Shown in pieces: positions 27,085 through 37,096 of a stretch of 64,000 nt of DNA. The stretch covers positions 1 through 64,000 of the forward strand of contig JACQFD010000039.1 in assembly GCA_016200225.1 (NCBI GenBank), in the 5' to 3' direction. Numbering within the stretch: the stretch's first letter is position 1; the number at the start of each line of letters is the position of its first letter. The stretch is from Planctomycetota bacterium. GTDB lineage: Bacteria > Planctomycetota > UBA1135 > JACQFD01. The position numbers and the translations under genes are program-made. The notes beneath the pieces are model-generated. The model saw nothing but the letters and a program-made list of their open reading frames with translations. It did not search any database and had not been told where the DNA came from.

Positions 27085-28845
27085 ATGTATCATAGTAAAC
27101 CGACGCGCGTTTCCGCCGCGTTCGCCTTCGTTTTCTGTTCGCCGTTATTATATCAAACGCCGGCGGCCGCTTCGAATCCGGCGTCCGCGCCGCGTCCGCG
27201 GCTTGTCGTGATTTGTGTATTCGATCAGATGCGCGAAGAATATCTCGACCGGTTCAAACCGCTCTTTGGCGACGGGGGATTCAATCGGATCCTGCGCGAG
27301 GGCGTGCGATACGCGAATTGCGATTATCCTTATGCGGCGACGGAGACAGCGCCCGGACATGCTACAATTGGAAGCGGACGACTTCCGCGAAACCACGGAA
27401 TTATCGCAAACGAATGGTATGGATCGCGCAAGTCGCAGTCCGGACGCGAATTCACGGGCCGGATGTACAGCGTCGAGGATCCTCAATTTGCATTTAAAAT
27501 TGTGAATATCGAAGGAGCGGAGGAGACCGTCGCGCCGGCGCATCGTAATTTTCACGGGGAGAATTTCTCCGACCGCGTCAAAGCGGAAATTCCAGGATCA
27601 AAAGTATATTCCGTCAGTCAAAAGGACCGATCGGCTCTTTCGCTGGGCGGCGCGCACGCGGACGGCGTATTCTGGTTTCAAATGCAGCCGATCGATCCGA
27701 ATTCGCCCGTTCTTAACAGTTTTGTGTCGTCGACGAACTATTATAAAAATTCGACGCCCGCATGGATCGGCGATTTCATGAAAAATGAAATTAAGAATAT
27801 TCCGAATAGTTGGGAGTCGAGCGTGCCGCCGGCGATCGCGGCAAACCGCGCGATTTGTACGGAAGATAATGCAATTTGGGAGGGCGGCCCGCGCTTGCGG
27901 CATCAATTCCCTTTTCCGACGCGGGTCAATGGATCTGTAAATTGGGAAGTCGTTTGGGTGTCGTCGATACAACTTGTCATACTCGCGGATTTTGCCAAGG
28001 AGTGGATCGACCGCGAAAAACTCGGCGCCGACGACGCGCCCGACGTTTTGTGGATTTCGTTTTCGGCGACCGACTCGGCCGGGCATTGTTTCGGCCCGGA
28101 TTCGCTCGAGCTTTGTGATATATATAAAAACGCCGACGCGCAGCTCGATGGATTATTAAAGAAACTCGACGCGGCCGTTCCCGAGGGGAAATACGTCGTC
28201 GGCATCACTTCCGATCACGGGGTTTGTACAATTCCAGAGGATCGCTTCGACGGGCACGAAGGGGGCGGGCATTTCTTATTGGGCGATTCGTCGAAACGAA
28301 CTGAAATCGAGAAGGAATTTGCATCGCTCATGAAAATTCCGGAAGCGGCAAAAAAGAATCACGTCGCGCGCGTGATGGATTCGGGATGGTACTTAAATCG
28401 GGACTTGCTGAAGCAGGAGAATCTCGATTATGAAGCGGCGGCCTCGACGTTGAAGATAATCATACTTAAACAGGAAGGCGTACTCGCGGCGTACACGCGC
28501 GCCGAGTTGCAAAATGAAGCGTTGCGAACGAAGGATCCGATCGCCCGCTCGTTCTTTAATTGTTATGATCCAGCGCGTTCGGGCGACGTCATGGTTGCGC
28601 TGAAACCGTGGTGGATTCCGCTGGGACCCGGCGGCGACATGGCCGCGACGCACGGCTCGCCGCACCGATATGATACACATGTGCCGATGTTACTGTTCGG
28701 ATGCGGAATCGCGCGGGGCAAGGAAGTTGCCGATCCCGTGACGCCGCTCGATCTCGTGCCGACGCTCGCGTCGCTGTTGCATATCAATCCACCGAAAGAC
28801 TGCGACGGCAGGATCCTGCCCGGCGCGTTCGCAGCGGGCCGCTGA
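27085..28845 (+). CDS. Secreted PafA-like alkaline phosphatase (nucleotide pyrophosphatase superfamily)
   Basis: 586 residues. N-terminal signal peptide (SAAFAFVFCSPLLYQTPAAA). The phosphatase core has VVICVFDQMREEYL (metal Asp), YPYAATETAPGHATIGSG with the catalytic Thr, HGIIANEWY, a second metal site in SATDSAGHCFGPDS, and TSDHGVCTIPE. The C-terminal HGSPHRYDTHVPMLLFGCGI supplies the last metal His. Members release phosphate from monoesters in the periplasm; the related PafA is phosphate-insensitive. The ATG is one base after the AsmA-like gene stop, so the two are cotranscribed and probably translationally coupled. Confidence 0.88.
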   Translation: MYHSKPTRVSAAFAFVFCSPLLYQTPAAASNPASAPRPRLVVICVFDQMREEYLDRFKPLFGDGGFNRILREGVRYANCDYPYAATETAPGHATIGSGRLPRNHGIIANEWYGSRKSQSGREFTGRMYSVEDPQFAFKIVNIEGAEETVAPAHRNFHGENFSDRVKAEIPGSKVYSVSQKDRSALSLGGAHADGVFWFQMQPIDPNSPVLNSFVSSTNYYKNSTPAWIGDFMKNEIKNIPNSWESSVPPAIAANRAICTEDNAIWEGGPRLRHQFPFPTRVNGSVNWEVVWVSSIQLVILADFAKEWIDREKLGADDAPDVLWISFSATDSAGHCFGPDSLELCDIYKNADAQLDGLLKKLDAAVPEGKYVVGITSDHGVCTIPEDRFDGHEGGGHFLLGDSSKRTEIEKEFASLMKIPEAAKKNHVARVMDSGWYLNRDLLKQENLDYEAAASTLKIIILKQEGVLAAYTRAELQNEALRTKDPIARSFFNCYDPARSGDVMVALKPWWIPLGPGGDMAATHGSPHRYDTHVPMLLFGCGIARGKEVADPVTPLDLVPTLASLLHINPPKDCDGRILPGAFAAGR

Positions 28846-28916
28846 TTGTAAGTGCCCCGGCGCTTTGGTAAGATACTCACGATCCCAATATTCCCAAACC
28901 CATTCGGTTCCAACGC

Positions 28917-29297
28917 GTGAAGCGCATTTCTCTCGACGAACAAATAGTAAAAACGACCCGCGCGTGGATTCCGAATCCGATCGCGCACGTCGACGATCAT
29001 ATTGTTTATATTGCATATTACAAGGACGGGGATCCGCCGATTTACGGATCCGGCAACAAGTTTCACCGGCATGACGGCGATCAGTTACTTATAGTTTTGA
29101 GCGGGAAAGTAACAATTTTCGATCGCGTCGGCGGGCAGATCGCGGCGCACAAGGGCGACGCCGTTCATATCGCGAGCGGCGATCACCACCGGGCGTCGTC
29201 GCCCGAGGGCGCGCACGTTTTACATATTCAATCCAATCGCGCGGCCGCGATGTTTAAAGAGGAGTTCGATCGCGGTCCGGAAGTCGTTGCCGGCTGA
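28917..29297 (+). CDS. Small cupin-domain protein
   Basis: 126 residues, one beta-barrel cupin. Motif 1 is KFHRHDGDQLLIVLSGKVTIFD and motif 2 is AVHIASGDHHRASSPEGAHVLHI; the His residues and Glu/Asp positions can bind a metal. The reaction or ligand is unknown. It follows the phosphatase by 71 bp on the same strand and may be its own unit. Its last 44 bases overlap the 3' end of the convergent methyltransferase gene. Confidence 0.82.
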   Translation: MKRISLDEQIVKTTRAWIPNPIAHVDDHIVYIAYYKDGDPPIYGSGNKFHRHDGDQLLIVLSGKVTIFDRVGGQIAAHKGDAVHIASGDHHRASSPEGAHVLHIQSNRAAAMFKEEFDRGPEVVAG

Positions 29298-29928
29298 GTT
29301 TCGGCAGAAAGCGACCCGACGATTTGCAATAATCGAGATACTCTTGTCCGTGCAGCGCTAATTGTTGTTTTTCTTCCACGCGAACCCATTCGGCGATTGT
29401 AAATGAAGTTACCAGAAAAATCGCGAGCGTCGCCGCGCCCGGCAAAAGGAATATGAGTCCGACTTCCGCGAGCAGAAATCCCGAATAAATCGGGTTTCGG
29501 ACGTATCGATAAATTCCGCCGGTCACGAGCCGCGTTTTTTCGTCGGGAACGCCGATCCGCCATGAGTCGCCCATTAGCGATTGCGACAAAAGCGCCGTGC
29601 CGAATCCGAATATTATTAATATCGACGCGATCGCGAGCGATGCGTCGGACTCCCAGCCGCGAATCGGCCCCGTGTATTCATAATATTGCGGAGCGAGAAT
29701 TCTAAGACAACATATTACAAATGTTCCGACGCTCGCGATCGCGAACAAAAGTCCGAAAATCCGTTCGCGCCCGCCGCGCGGAGGCGCGATCGGACGCTTG
29801 CGATGGCGTATTGCAAATAAAAGCGCGCGGCCGACGGACAGAGCGAGGGCGAAGAATACAAAAAGCCACGCGACGGCCCGGACCTGCGATTCATTGGGTT
29901 GGGCGGGAGACATGCGGCGCCGTATCAT
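29254..29928 (-). CDS. Isoprenylcysteine-carboxyl-methyltransferase-like membrane protein
   Basis: 224 residues. I choose ATG 29928 because a good ribosome-binding site (GGAG) lies 5-8 nt upstream; the longer frame would run into the divergent dGTPase gene. About five hydrophobic segments are present, then the diagnostic GGIYRYVRNPIYSGFLLAEVG of the ICMT/PEMT/NnrU-like fold, and EKQQLALHGQEYLDYCKSSGRFLP near the C-terminus. Members methylate lipids or C-terminal cysteines, and many bacterial ones have no known substrate. The 3' end overlaps the cupin gene by 44 nt. Confidence 0.8.
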   Translation of the reverse strand: MIRRRMSPAQPNESQVRAVAWLFVFFALALSVGRALLFAIRHRKRPIAPPRGGRERIFGLLFAIASVGTFVICCLRILAPQYYEYTGPIRGWESDASLAIASILIIFGFGTALLSQSLMGDSWRIGVPDEKTRLVTGGIYRYVRNPIYSGFLLAEVGLIFLLPGAATLAIFLVTSFTIAEWVRVEEKQQLALHGQEYLDYCKSSGRFLPKLSRQRLPDRDRTPL

Positions 29929-29971
29929 GCTCTCCGCACCGTTTGAAATCTGTAGAATCCATTGCACCGCC

Positions 29972-31108
29972 ATGCCCGCAATCCGCGAAGAAAAAGAAGC
30001 AAGAGAACTGGCCGAACTCGCGCCGTACGCGATCAAAGCCCGCGAGAGCCGCGGCCGCCGGTTCGCCGACGGAGAGGACGCACTCCGCACTTGTTATGAA
30101 CGCGACCGCGACCGGGTGACGCACTGCGCGGCGTTTCGACGCCTCGAATGGAAGACGCAGGTCATCGTCATGCCCGAAAGCGATCATCCGCGGACGCGTT
30201 TGACGCACACGCTCGAAGTCGTACAGGTGGCCCGTTCGATCGCGACCGCGCTGCGGCTAAACGAGGCGTTTGTCGAGGCGCTCGCGCTCGCGCACGACCT
30301 CGGGCATCCGCCATTCGGCCACGCGGGCGAGGAAATGTTAAATTTAAAGATGTCCGCCCACGGCGGGTTTGCTCACAATCGCCAGTCGTTGCGCGTGGTC
30401 GACGTGCTCGAAAAACGGCATCCCCGATATGATGGATTGAATCTTAGTTATGAAATCCGCGAATCGATGCTGAAGCACGAGGGGCCCGCGATTCCCGAGC
30501 GTGCGGATTTCGATCAACGCAAAAGTCCGTTCCTCGAAGCGCAGGCGGTCGATCTCGCCGATTCGATCGCTTATGATCACCACGATCTCGACGACGGATT
30601 GCGCGAGGGAATGTTTACAGAATCGGATCTCGATAAACTTGCGTTGTGGAACCGCGCGCGGGCGGGCGCCGAGCGCGAGACGCCGGGAATTTCGGGGAAA
30701 ATGCGCATCCGAAGGACGTCGAACGCGCTGATCGGTATTCTCATCGACGATTTAACATTAACTTCGGCGGCGCGTCTGCGCGGCGCGGCTTTGCGTTCCG
30801 CGAGCGACGCCCGCGATCTCGGATCGTTTATGATCGCCCACTCGCAACAGATCGCCGCGGAAAAAGCCGAATTGGAGGATTTCCTATATCGATCGTTTTA
30901 TAAACATTACAAAATCAACCGTGCGACGTCGAAAGCGCGGCGAATGCTCGCGGAATTGTTCGACGCCTTTGCAATGAATGTCGCGCTGATGCCGCCCGAT
31001 TACGTGGTCCGCGCGGAATCCGACGGCATTCACCGCGCGGCGTGCGACTACCTCGCGGGAATGACCGACCGGTTCGCGGTCGAGGAACATCGCGCGGTGA
31101 TCGGATGA
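29972..31108 (+). CDS. dgt: Deoxyguanosinetriphosphate triphosphohydrolase-like protein
   Basis: 378 residues from ATG 29972. HD-domain landmarks: FRRLEWKTQV (56-65), TRLTHTLEVVQVARSIA (His79), LAHDLGHPPFGHAGE with the HD pair near 108-109, SLRVVDVLEKRHP and DLADSIAYDHHDLDDGL with the last metal Asp. The C-terminal half is helical, as in type-1 dGTPase-like enzymes. Known activity is dNTP hydrolysis to nucleoside and triphosphate; some members act on other dNTPs. The upstream part of the open frame is antisense to the methyltransferase and not used. It is convergent with the beta-helix gene (10 bp). Confidence 0.9.
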   Translation: MPAIREEKEARELAELAPYAIKARESRGRRFADGEDALRTCYERDRDRVTHCAAFRRLEWKTQVIVMPESDHPRTRLTHTLEVVQVARSIATALRLNEAFVEALALAHDLGHPPFGHAGEEMLNLKMSAHGGFAHNRQSLRVVDVLEKRHPRYDGLNLSYEIRESMLKHEGPAIPERADFDQRKSPFLEAQAVDLADSIAYDHHDLDDGLREGMFTESDLDKLALWNRARAGAERETPGISGKMRIRRTSNALIGILIDDLTLTSAARLRGAALRSASDARDLGSFMIAHSQQIAAEKAELEDFLYRSFYKHYKINRATSKARRMLAELFDAFAMNVALMPPDYVVRAESDGIHRAACDYLAGMTDRFAVEEHRAVIG

Positions 31109-31118
31109 ACGCGCGAGA

Positions 31119-32309
31119 TTAGTAGCGTCTTGGTTTGGTAGTAACGGAGCCGGGCGCATCGGCGCCGTAATCGCGCGCCGGCGAATCGGGCATGAGGCGA
31201 AAATCCCTTTTTGTAACGTCGCGAAATTTGGGATCGATTCCGTGGACGCCGTCCTTTTCTTTTGTAGGAAGCGTCGGACGGGAACGCCCCGGCGAATCGA
31301 TACAATACCAAAAATTACGCGCGAACTCGAACGTCGAGGCCTCGGTAGCGGGCCCGATGTTCACGCCGCCCTCGCCCCAGTGCGCGGAGTCAAATACAAC
31401 AATATTATCCATAAATTTACCGTTGCGACAATGGATGAATCCTTCGTCCGTCGTTTCCTGAAGTATGCGGATCGCCCATTTTCCGGGAGCAAAAATTGTA
31501 TTAAATCGGACGACGGCGCCGTCGACGCCGACGAACGCAACCGGGCATTGCGATCCGATGAACGTATTGCGTTCAACTGTAATATTGCGCGCTTCCGCGA
31601 ACGGCGCGGCCTTGAGCGCCGGCCGAAAATAAGGACTTCCCGTGCTGCCTCCGATGTTCACGGCCCGCGAGCCGGCGTTTTCGAATCGGTTGGCCCGTAT
31701 CGCGACGTCGGACGATCCGCCTTTCATTTGTATTCCCGTGCCGCCGTTTTCGGTATGAATAAATGTAGAATTCTCCACGACGCCGCGGTGGCAGCCCACC
31801 ATGTCGATCGCGGATCCGCCGCCGGTTCCCCAGTATTCGACCGAGCAGGACGAAACTGTAAAATCATCGATTCAAGATAGTTTAATACCATCCTGATTTC
31901 CGGCCGCGCCGATTCTTGAAACCTTTATATTCTCCAGCGAAATGTGATGGGAAGGCCGTTCGATCGAGCCTCCGTCGTCGATATTCAATCCGTTGTCCGC
32001 ACAGCCCTCGATTTGTATATTTTTGAGATCGACGTATTCGACGTTACTTAAATGGATTCCCGCATTCCCGCCCTTGAACACGGGAAGTTTGGCGGGATCG
32101 GAACCGGAAATGACGATGCGTTTCGAGGCCTCGCCGTGGATTTGTTGTAATGTGACGCCGCCCTCGTACTGGCCCGGCGCGATCAGAATGCGCGCTCCGG
32201 GTTTCGCGCGCGCGACGGCTTCGCGGAGTTCATTGACACTCGAAACCGGCGCCTGCGCGCGCGCCGCCGTGAAAAGCGGCAGCACGGCGAATATCGATAT
32301 ACAAATCAT
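31119..32309 (-). pseudogene. Right-handed parallel beta-helix protein interrupted by one in-frame UGA
   Basis: Two open frames in the same phase (31872-32309 and 31119-31802) are separated only by a TGA at 31872-31874. The codons on both sides continue a single protein: before it NQDGIKLS, after it IDDFTVSSCSVEYWG and then AIDMVGCHRGVVENS. Related beta-helix proteins have a Gly at this place as I recall, so GGA to TGA is the likely change. The intact product would be about 396 residues with a signal peptide (MICISIFAVLPLFTAARA) and pectate-lyase-like repeats. Start ATG overlaps the stop of the preceding gene (TAATG). It may be a recent pseudogene, a sequencing error, or a readthrough site. 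Confidence 0.75.
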
Positions 32310-33784
32310 TATTTTTTATTTTCGCCGAAATCCGGCGTGACGATGCTCGGAGTCGTCGCGCGGTGCAAAAATAATAATGCAAAAGCGGTGGCCGTCACAT
32401 CCGGCGATCCAAACGCATTGACTTCGCCGATGTCCGAGGGCCACGCGCCGTTTTTTAATTGTCTTCTTAACAAAATCTCGGCGCCCTCGCGGTACCAGTC
32501 GTGGCCGGCGACGAAACGTTCGCCGAGCAGGGCGCCGACGCGCTCGATTGAATATAAATAATAGAACGGAAATCCGCCGCCGGGATCCTCTTCGAGATTC
32601 CAGTGCGCGGCGAGCCAGCCGACGCCGTCGCGTATCGCGAAATCGATTTTCTGATTATCAACATTCGCTTTGCTTACGAACGATGCGTCCTTCTTCCGGC
32701 TCATGGATCGCGCCAATTCGTCCCGGATGATTTGTAATGATGCGATTCCGATCGACGTGTGCGTGCCCGTCGCGCCGAAACTCCAGCTGACGACGGGCTT
32801 GTCTTTCTTTTTTGGCGTCGGATTTGGTAAATTATCCGGCACCGGGCCTCCGGGATGGAAGGAATAGCCCCAGCTTCGCTGCATAGCCTCGATACTAACG
32901 ATATCGAGCGTTCCGTCCCCCCTCGACCCGGGCCGCGGAAGGGGAAACGTCGATTTTGGCCCGGTGCGATCCTGATATTTAATAAAATAATCCAGCGATT
33001 CGTCCCAAACCCTCGGGTCGACGATGCTGCCACAATTCGCGGCGGCGCGCAGGCCGAGCAACGCGAATTGTGTATTACTGATGTCGCCCGTTCCCGAATT
33101 TTTTGTATAACTCCAAAGGCCCTTGAATCGGTGCTCCAGTAGTTCCTTGACAACCGATTCCGTCCAGTTTTTGTCCGCTTCGGAGAGCAATCTCGGGAAA
33201 CGATATCGCTGACGCGCGTCCGCGGTCATTTTCGCGAGCGACGAGCGTTCCCATCTCGGCGCATGATACGTATCCATCGCGAGGAGCAAAAGCGAAAGCG
33301 CATAGGTTTCGTTCCACGGATTTTTTTTTACAAAGTCGAATCCGCGATTGATCGCTAATGATACTAAACGCGCATGTTCTTCCGGACTCTGCGGCGCGGC
33401 TTTTCCGCCGCCCGCGGGTTTCGGCGGATTCTTCGGTTTCTTCGAATCTTTATCTACAGTTCCCGGCAACGCCTCGGCGCCGTTCGAAATCGCATAAAGC
33501 GCAAGTTCCGTATACCCAATGCGCGCCGAGCGTTCTTCGTTTTGCCAGGATCCTTCGGGCCCTTGGATTTCGAGCAGCCAGTTTTCGCCGCGCGTGATTG
33601 CATTATTAATATCGGCGATCAGCGGAGCGTCGTCCTCGACCGGTCGGCGCTCGAATGGAGAAGGGTCGCGTTTCGGAGGTTCTTTTGCGGGCTTTTGCGG
33701 ATTTTGCGAATAGGCGACGCAATTAAATATAACAAATAGAATAGCCCCGAACCGAAGTGAGTGGATTCGCAGCGCGGAGGCCAT
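32309..33784 (-). CDS. Secreted prenyltransferase/terpene-cyclase-like repeat protein
   Basis: 491 residues with an N-terminal signal peptide (FGAILFVIFNCVAYSQ). The body has alpha/alpha-barrel repeats seen in squalene-cyclase-fold proteins: WLLEIQGPEGSWQNEE, GYTELALYAIS, GLWSYTKNSGTGDISNTQFALLGLRAA, TGTHTSIGIASL, LLRRQLKNGAWPSD and VTATAFALLFLHRAT. The catalytic DXDD motif of cyclases is not visible, so it is probably a carbohydrate- or protein-binding relative, not an enzyme of terpene synthesis. It sits between the repeat protein and the beta-helix gene in a leftward unit, joined to the latter by a TAATG overlap. Confidence 0.78.
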   Translation of the reverse strand: MASALRIHSLRFGAILFVIFNCVAYSQNPQKPAKEPPKRDPSPFERRPVEDDAPLIADINNAITRGENWLLEIQGPEGSWQNEERSARIGYTELALYAISNGAEALPGTVDKDSKKPKNPPKPAGGGKAAPQSPEEHARLVSLAINRGFDFVKKNPWNETYALSLLLLAMDTYHAPRWERSSLAKMTADARQRYRFPRLLSEADKNWTESVVKELLEHRFKGLWSYTKNSGTGDISNTQFALLGLRAAANCGSIVDPRVWDESLDYFIKYQDRTGPKSTFPLPRPGSRGDGTLDIVSIEAMQRSWGYSFHPGGPVPDNLPNPTPKKKDKPVVSWSFGATGTHTSIGIASLQIIRDELARSMSRKKDASFVSKANVDNQKIDFAIRDGVGWLAAHWNLEEDPGGGFPFYYLYSIERVGALLGERFVAGHDWYREGAEILLRRQLKNGAWPSDIGEVNAFGSPDVTATAFALLFLHRATTPSIVTPDFGENKK

Positions 33785-33849
33785 GCTTGAAATCTACTCC
33801 GAACGAAATCCAAGGTGACCAACCAACCGGCGGTCGCGCGATTTGACGA

Positions 33850-36800
33850 TTACTGGGTCGAGGTTTCCACGTGCGACAGCTTTCCAGCTTCGACGTTTGT
33901 CGTCAGGAAGTTTTCGCTTCCGATCTCAATCACGACCGGCCCTTCTGCAACAGTTGTAAACTGGGCGATGCCATTGTGGTCGCAGGTTGCGAGACGCGTC
34001 ATGCCCGTCGACGTCGTGATCCAAATTCCGAGCAATGCCGCGGGTGTTCCGCGCTGATCGTGGACCTGAATCGACAGGCCTCCCGCCTTCTTCAGAATAA
34101 TCGACGCCGTATTTCGAGCTTTGCCGCGAATCGAGACGCGCCGGCAAAATCCTTCATAATCGGCGTGTTCGACCGCGATCGAATAATCGCCCGCTTTCAA
34201 GTCTTCAAATACAGCTTCGCCGAAACCGTCCGTGCGGGCGGATGCGATTGCTTCATTATCAGTATTCCACAAAGTTACAGTAGCGCCGCCGACGCCCTGC
34301 TCGGACTTTCCCGCGGTTGATACAATAAGCGTCGCGCCTTCGAATAACATCAAATCCGCTGTTCGTGGGCGCGCGGACGAAAGTTCAACTGTAGTAATCT
34401 GGGATGATGCATATCCCGGCGCCTGCGCGAACAGACTGATTCGCCCCTGCGGCAATCCCTCGATTCGATAACATCCTTTCGAATCCGAAGTCGCGAACCA
34501 GCGCACGCCCTGACCGTCCGCCAGTGTTATGCGCGCGTTCGGGACGGGTTCGTCGGTCGTTCCGGAACGAATCCAGCCGGAAATTGTGCAATCGCCGATT
34601 TCCAAATCCACCGTTTTCGAGTCGCCCGCGTTGAGTGTTACAATTCTCGACGTGCGAATCGCGGGACCTCGAACCGAGCGCAATTCGAGACTAAACGTGC
34701 CGGGCTCCGGAATTAATAATTCATACGTGCCGTCCCAGTTCGGCGTGCAAGCGCCGCGCTCCGGAACCAGACAGTTTACTTTGCGCGCGACAACCTCCAC
34801 TTCGTTTCCGGGGATCGCGCCGAGTACGCGGACTCGGCCGCCGACGCGGATTGTATCGTGTAAATTTAATAAAATCGACGTGGACGACGCTTCCGCAACG
34901 TAAACATCGCGCGATATTCGGCGGAACGAACCGTTCAGCGCCGAAACGTTTGTATCAATAAAATCGATGCCGTGATGACCCGGAGGAATATCATGGAATG
35001 CGAACTGGCCTTGGGCGTCCGTTGCGACGCGGGGGGCGGCCTCGCCGGCGACTTCTGATGTTAATAATAGCACGCTCATGCCCGCGATCGGGCTTCCCGT
35101 GGTTCCGATCACCGTTCCTTTGATTTCGCCGCCCGCGATCCATGAAATTTCGCCCAATTCGCGCGTTTCTGTAATATTATTTTGAGCTTGGACGGCGACC
35201 ACCCGCGGCGGCGCGTTTCCGCGCGCCAACAGCAGATGATTAGTATCCTCTGGCACGCATTTGAGTATAAATAATCCGTCCGAATCCGTATGAACCGCGG
35301 CGCCGATGACGCCGCGTGTGCGGCCGGACGAACTGCCGTTTTCAGCAATTGAAATCTGAACATCCGGGAGTCCGTTGCCCGTGCGGTCCACGACGCGCCC
35401 GTGCCATGCCTGGCCGCGTCGTAATTTGAATTCCAGACGCCCGGCGGTGCTTTCTACAATAACGGGCGACAGGCGTTTTGGAGCGAATCCGGGCGCGTCC
35501 GCGATAATTGTATAGGTTCCACGCTGGAGATTTCCGGCTTCGAATTCACCGTTCGAGGCGCTCGTCGCCGAATCGCGAACCGTGGAATCTTCGTCGCGAT
35601 CTCCCTCTTGCCGAAAACTGATTCGAGCGCCTTCAATTGGCGCTCCGTCCTCATTCGTTACAATTCCGCGAAGCGAAACCGCGCGGTCGAGCTGGATGAC
35701 GTTGTGCGTTCTTGGGGTGGCATCCGTAATCCACCCGAGAGCATATGCGTCGGCCAGTGCAAAAATTCTGTAGTGTTGGTCCTGTGCGACTCCCGGGAGC
35801 GTGACCATGCCGTTCTCGTTCGACTTCCCCGCGACCATGAATAATCTTGAACTCGCATCATAAGCTTCGACAAGCGCGCCCGGGATCGGTTCATCCTTCG
35901 AATTGGTAACTTTGACCTGGATGTCGCAGGCGGTCTCGAGAACGAAATTCTGAATCTTGTTTTCGCGTTCCGCGAGCGGATCCATCAAAACTTGTTTTGT
36001 AGCAAATCCGTTCGCGCTGACGCGCACTTGAAACGCGCAACCGCCCGCCGGCGCGGCGTTCAATGTAAATATTCCGCGCGCGTCGGTTATTGTATCGTCG
36101 CCTTCCTCGGACGATTGGGCTCCTTGAAGAATGCGCGCCGTCGCGATCACGGCGCCCGCGATCGGGCGCTCGGAATTGTCGGTGACGCGGCCGGAAAACT
36201 GCGCTTGCGGCGCGAGAATTATAGTGATAGGCGAATCCTGAAGATTCGTGTCGATGCGCTTCGCGGTAGCGCAGTTCGGCGCGGATACAATAATAGTAAA
36301 TGGACCCTCGTCGAGGCCGCCAACTTCAAATCGGCCCTGATCGTCGCTCTCCCGCGTCTGGCGGAGAGCGGCGAAAGCGACAGCCGCGTCGAGGCCCTGC
36401 GGAGCGTCGACCGACATGCGCGGATGGATAATACTAATCGCAGCGTGCGGAACCGGTCGGCGCCCGCCGTCCAGAATCGATCCGGAAATCTTATGATTCT
36501 TGGACGCCGTCAGCCGGATGTCCCGGTTCGTCGCAATGACTCGCGCGAACGCGGGGCCCGCGTCTTTCGATATTGAATATATTAAAAACTCGTCGGAATC
36601 GACGCCGGTCGTTTCTATGACAAAACCGCCTTTGTCGTCGGTCGGTGCGTTCGCAGCCGATGTAAGCAATGCGCCCGCGGAGACGCCGACGGGCGACAGG
36701 ACGCTTTTCGCGATGTCCGAAAAAAGCGGAATTGCATAAATCGACGAGCCTCGGATGGTCTGGCCGGACGCGTCCACCAAGGTGCCGGCGAGTCGAATAT

Positions 36801-37083
36801 TAAGATTTTGAGCCGGTTGAAACGTCCTTGCGGCGGTTTCCTCGTTCTTTAATAATCCCGGTTGAATTCCCGCCGCCGCGGACATCGCCGCCGCCCCGAT
36901 TTCCGAAACATGGGGTTTATCATATGCGGATCCAAATTCAGTAGTATTCGAATTCGGCTCGTATTGTATAATCCACGTCGCCCCCAAGACTCCCGCCGCG
37001 CCAAGAATCGCGAGTGATGCGGCCGCGAGCGTGGATCGATGTGTTAACGATCGTTGTCGCGGCCTGGCGAGAGGAAAAACCAT
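33850..37083 (-). CDS. Membrane-anchored protein with about eleven carboxypeptidase-regulatory-like repeats
   Basis: 1077 residues. One N-terminal transmembrane helix (about 18-38, AAASLAILGAAGVLGATWII) is followed by serial beta-sandwich repeats of 75-95 residues. Each has the G.V.d..G.Pi.gA pattern: ISGSILDGGRRPVPHAAISI, FSGRVTDNSERPIAGAVIA, IQVKVTNSKDEPIPGALVEA, LRGIVTNEDGAPIEGARISF, HGRVVDRTGNGLPDVQISI, IKGTVIGTTGSPIAGMSVLL, ISGWIRSGTTDEPVPNARIT and others. This is the CarboxypepD_reg/Big-like fold, extracellular and probably adhesive or scaffolding. No catalytic domain is visible. The small exported-protein gene ends 13 bp upstream. Confidence 0.82.
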   Translation of the reverse strand: MVFPLARPRQRSLTHRSTLAAASLAILGAAGVLGATWIIQYEPNSNTTEFGSAYDKPHVSEIGAAAMSAAAGIQPGLLKNEETAARTFQPAQNLNIRLAGTLVDASGQTIRGSSIYAIPLFSDIAKSVLSPVGVSAGALLTSAANAPTDDKGGFVIETTGVDSDEFLIYSISKDAGPAFARVIATNRDIRLTASKNHKISGSILDGGRRPVPHAAISIIHPRMSVDAPQGLDAAVAFAALRQTRESDDQGRFEVGGLDEGPFTIIVSAPNCATAKRIDTNLQDSPITIILAPQAQFSGRVTDNSERPIAGAVIATARILQGAQSSEEGDDTITDARGIFTLNAAPAGGCAFQVRVSANGFATKQVLMDPLAERENKIQNFVLETACDIQVKVTNSKDEPIPGALVEAYDASSRLFMVAGKSNENGMVTLPGVAQDQHYRIFALADAYALGWITDATPRTHNVIQLDRAVSLRGIVTNEDGAPIEGARISFRQEGDRDEDSTVRDSATSASNGEFEAGNLQRGTYTIIADAPGFAPKRLSPVIVESTAGRLEFKLRRGQAWHGRVVDRTGNGLPDVQISIAENGSSSGRTRGVIGAAVHTDSDGLFILKCVPEDTNHLLLARGNAPPRVVAVQAQNNITETRELGEISWIAGGEIKGTVIGTTGSPIAGMSVLLLTSEVAGEAAPRVATDAQGQFAFHDIPPGHHGIDFIDTNVSALNGSFRRISRDVYVAEASSTSILLNLHDTIRVGGRVRVLGAIPGNEVEVVARKVNCLVPERGACTPNWDGTYELLIPEPGTFSLELRSVRGPAIRTSRIVTLNAGDSKTVDLEIGDCTISGWIRSGTTDEPVPNARITLADGQGVRWFATSDSKGCYRIEGLPQGRISLFAQAPGYASSQITTVELSSARPRTADLMLFEGATLIVSTAGKSEQGVGGATVTLWNTDNEAIASARTDGFGEAVFEDLKAGDYSIAVEHADYEGFCRRVSIRGKARNTASIILKKAGGLSIQVHDQRGTPAALLGIWITTSTGMTRLATCDHNGIAQFTTVAEGPVVIEIGSENFLTTNVEAGKLSHVETSTQ

Positions 37084-37096
37084 GGTGCCTGCTTGG

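Noticed and set aside
31119..32309. UGA as glycine codon (genetic code 25)
   Set aside because: Many genes here end in TGA and none of the other genes contains an internal UGA, so the genome uses UGA as stop.
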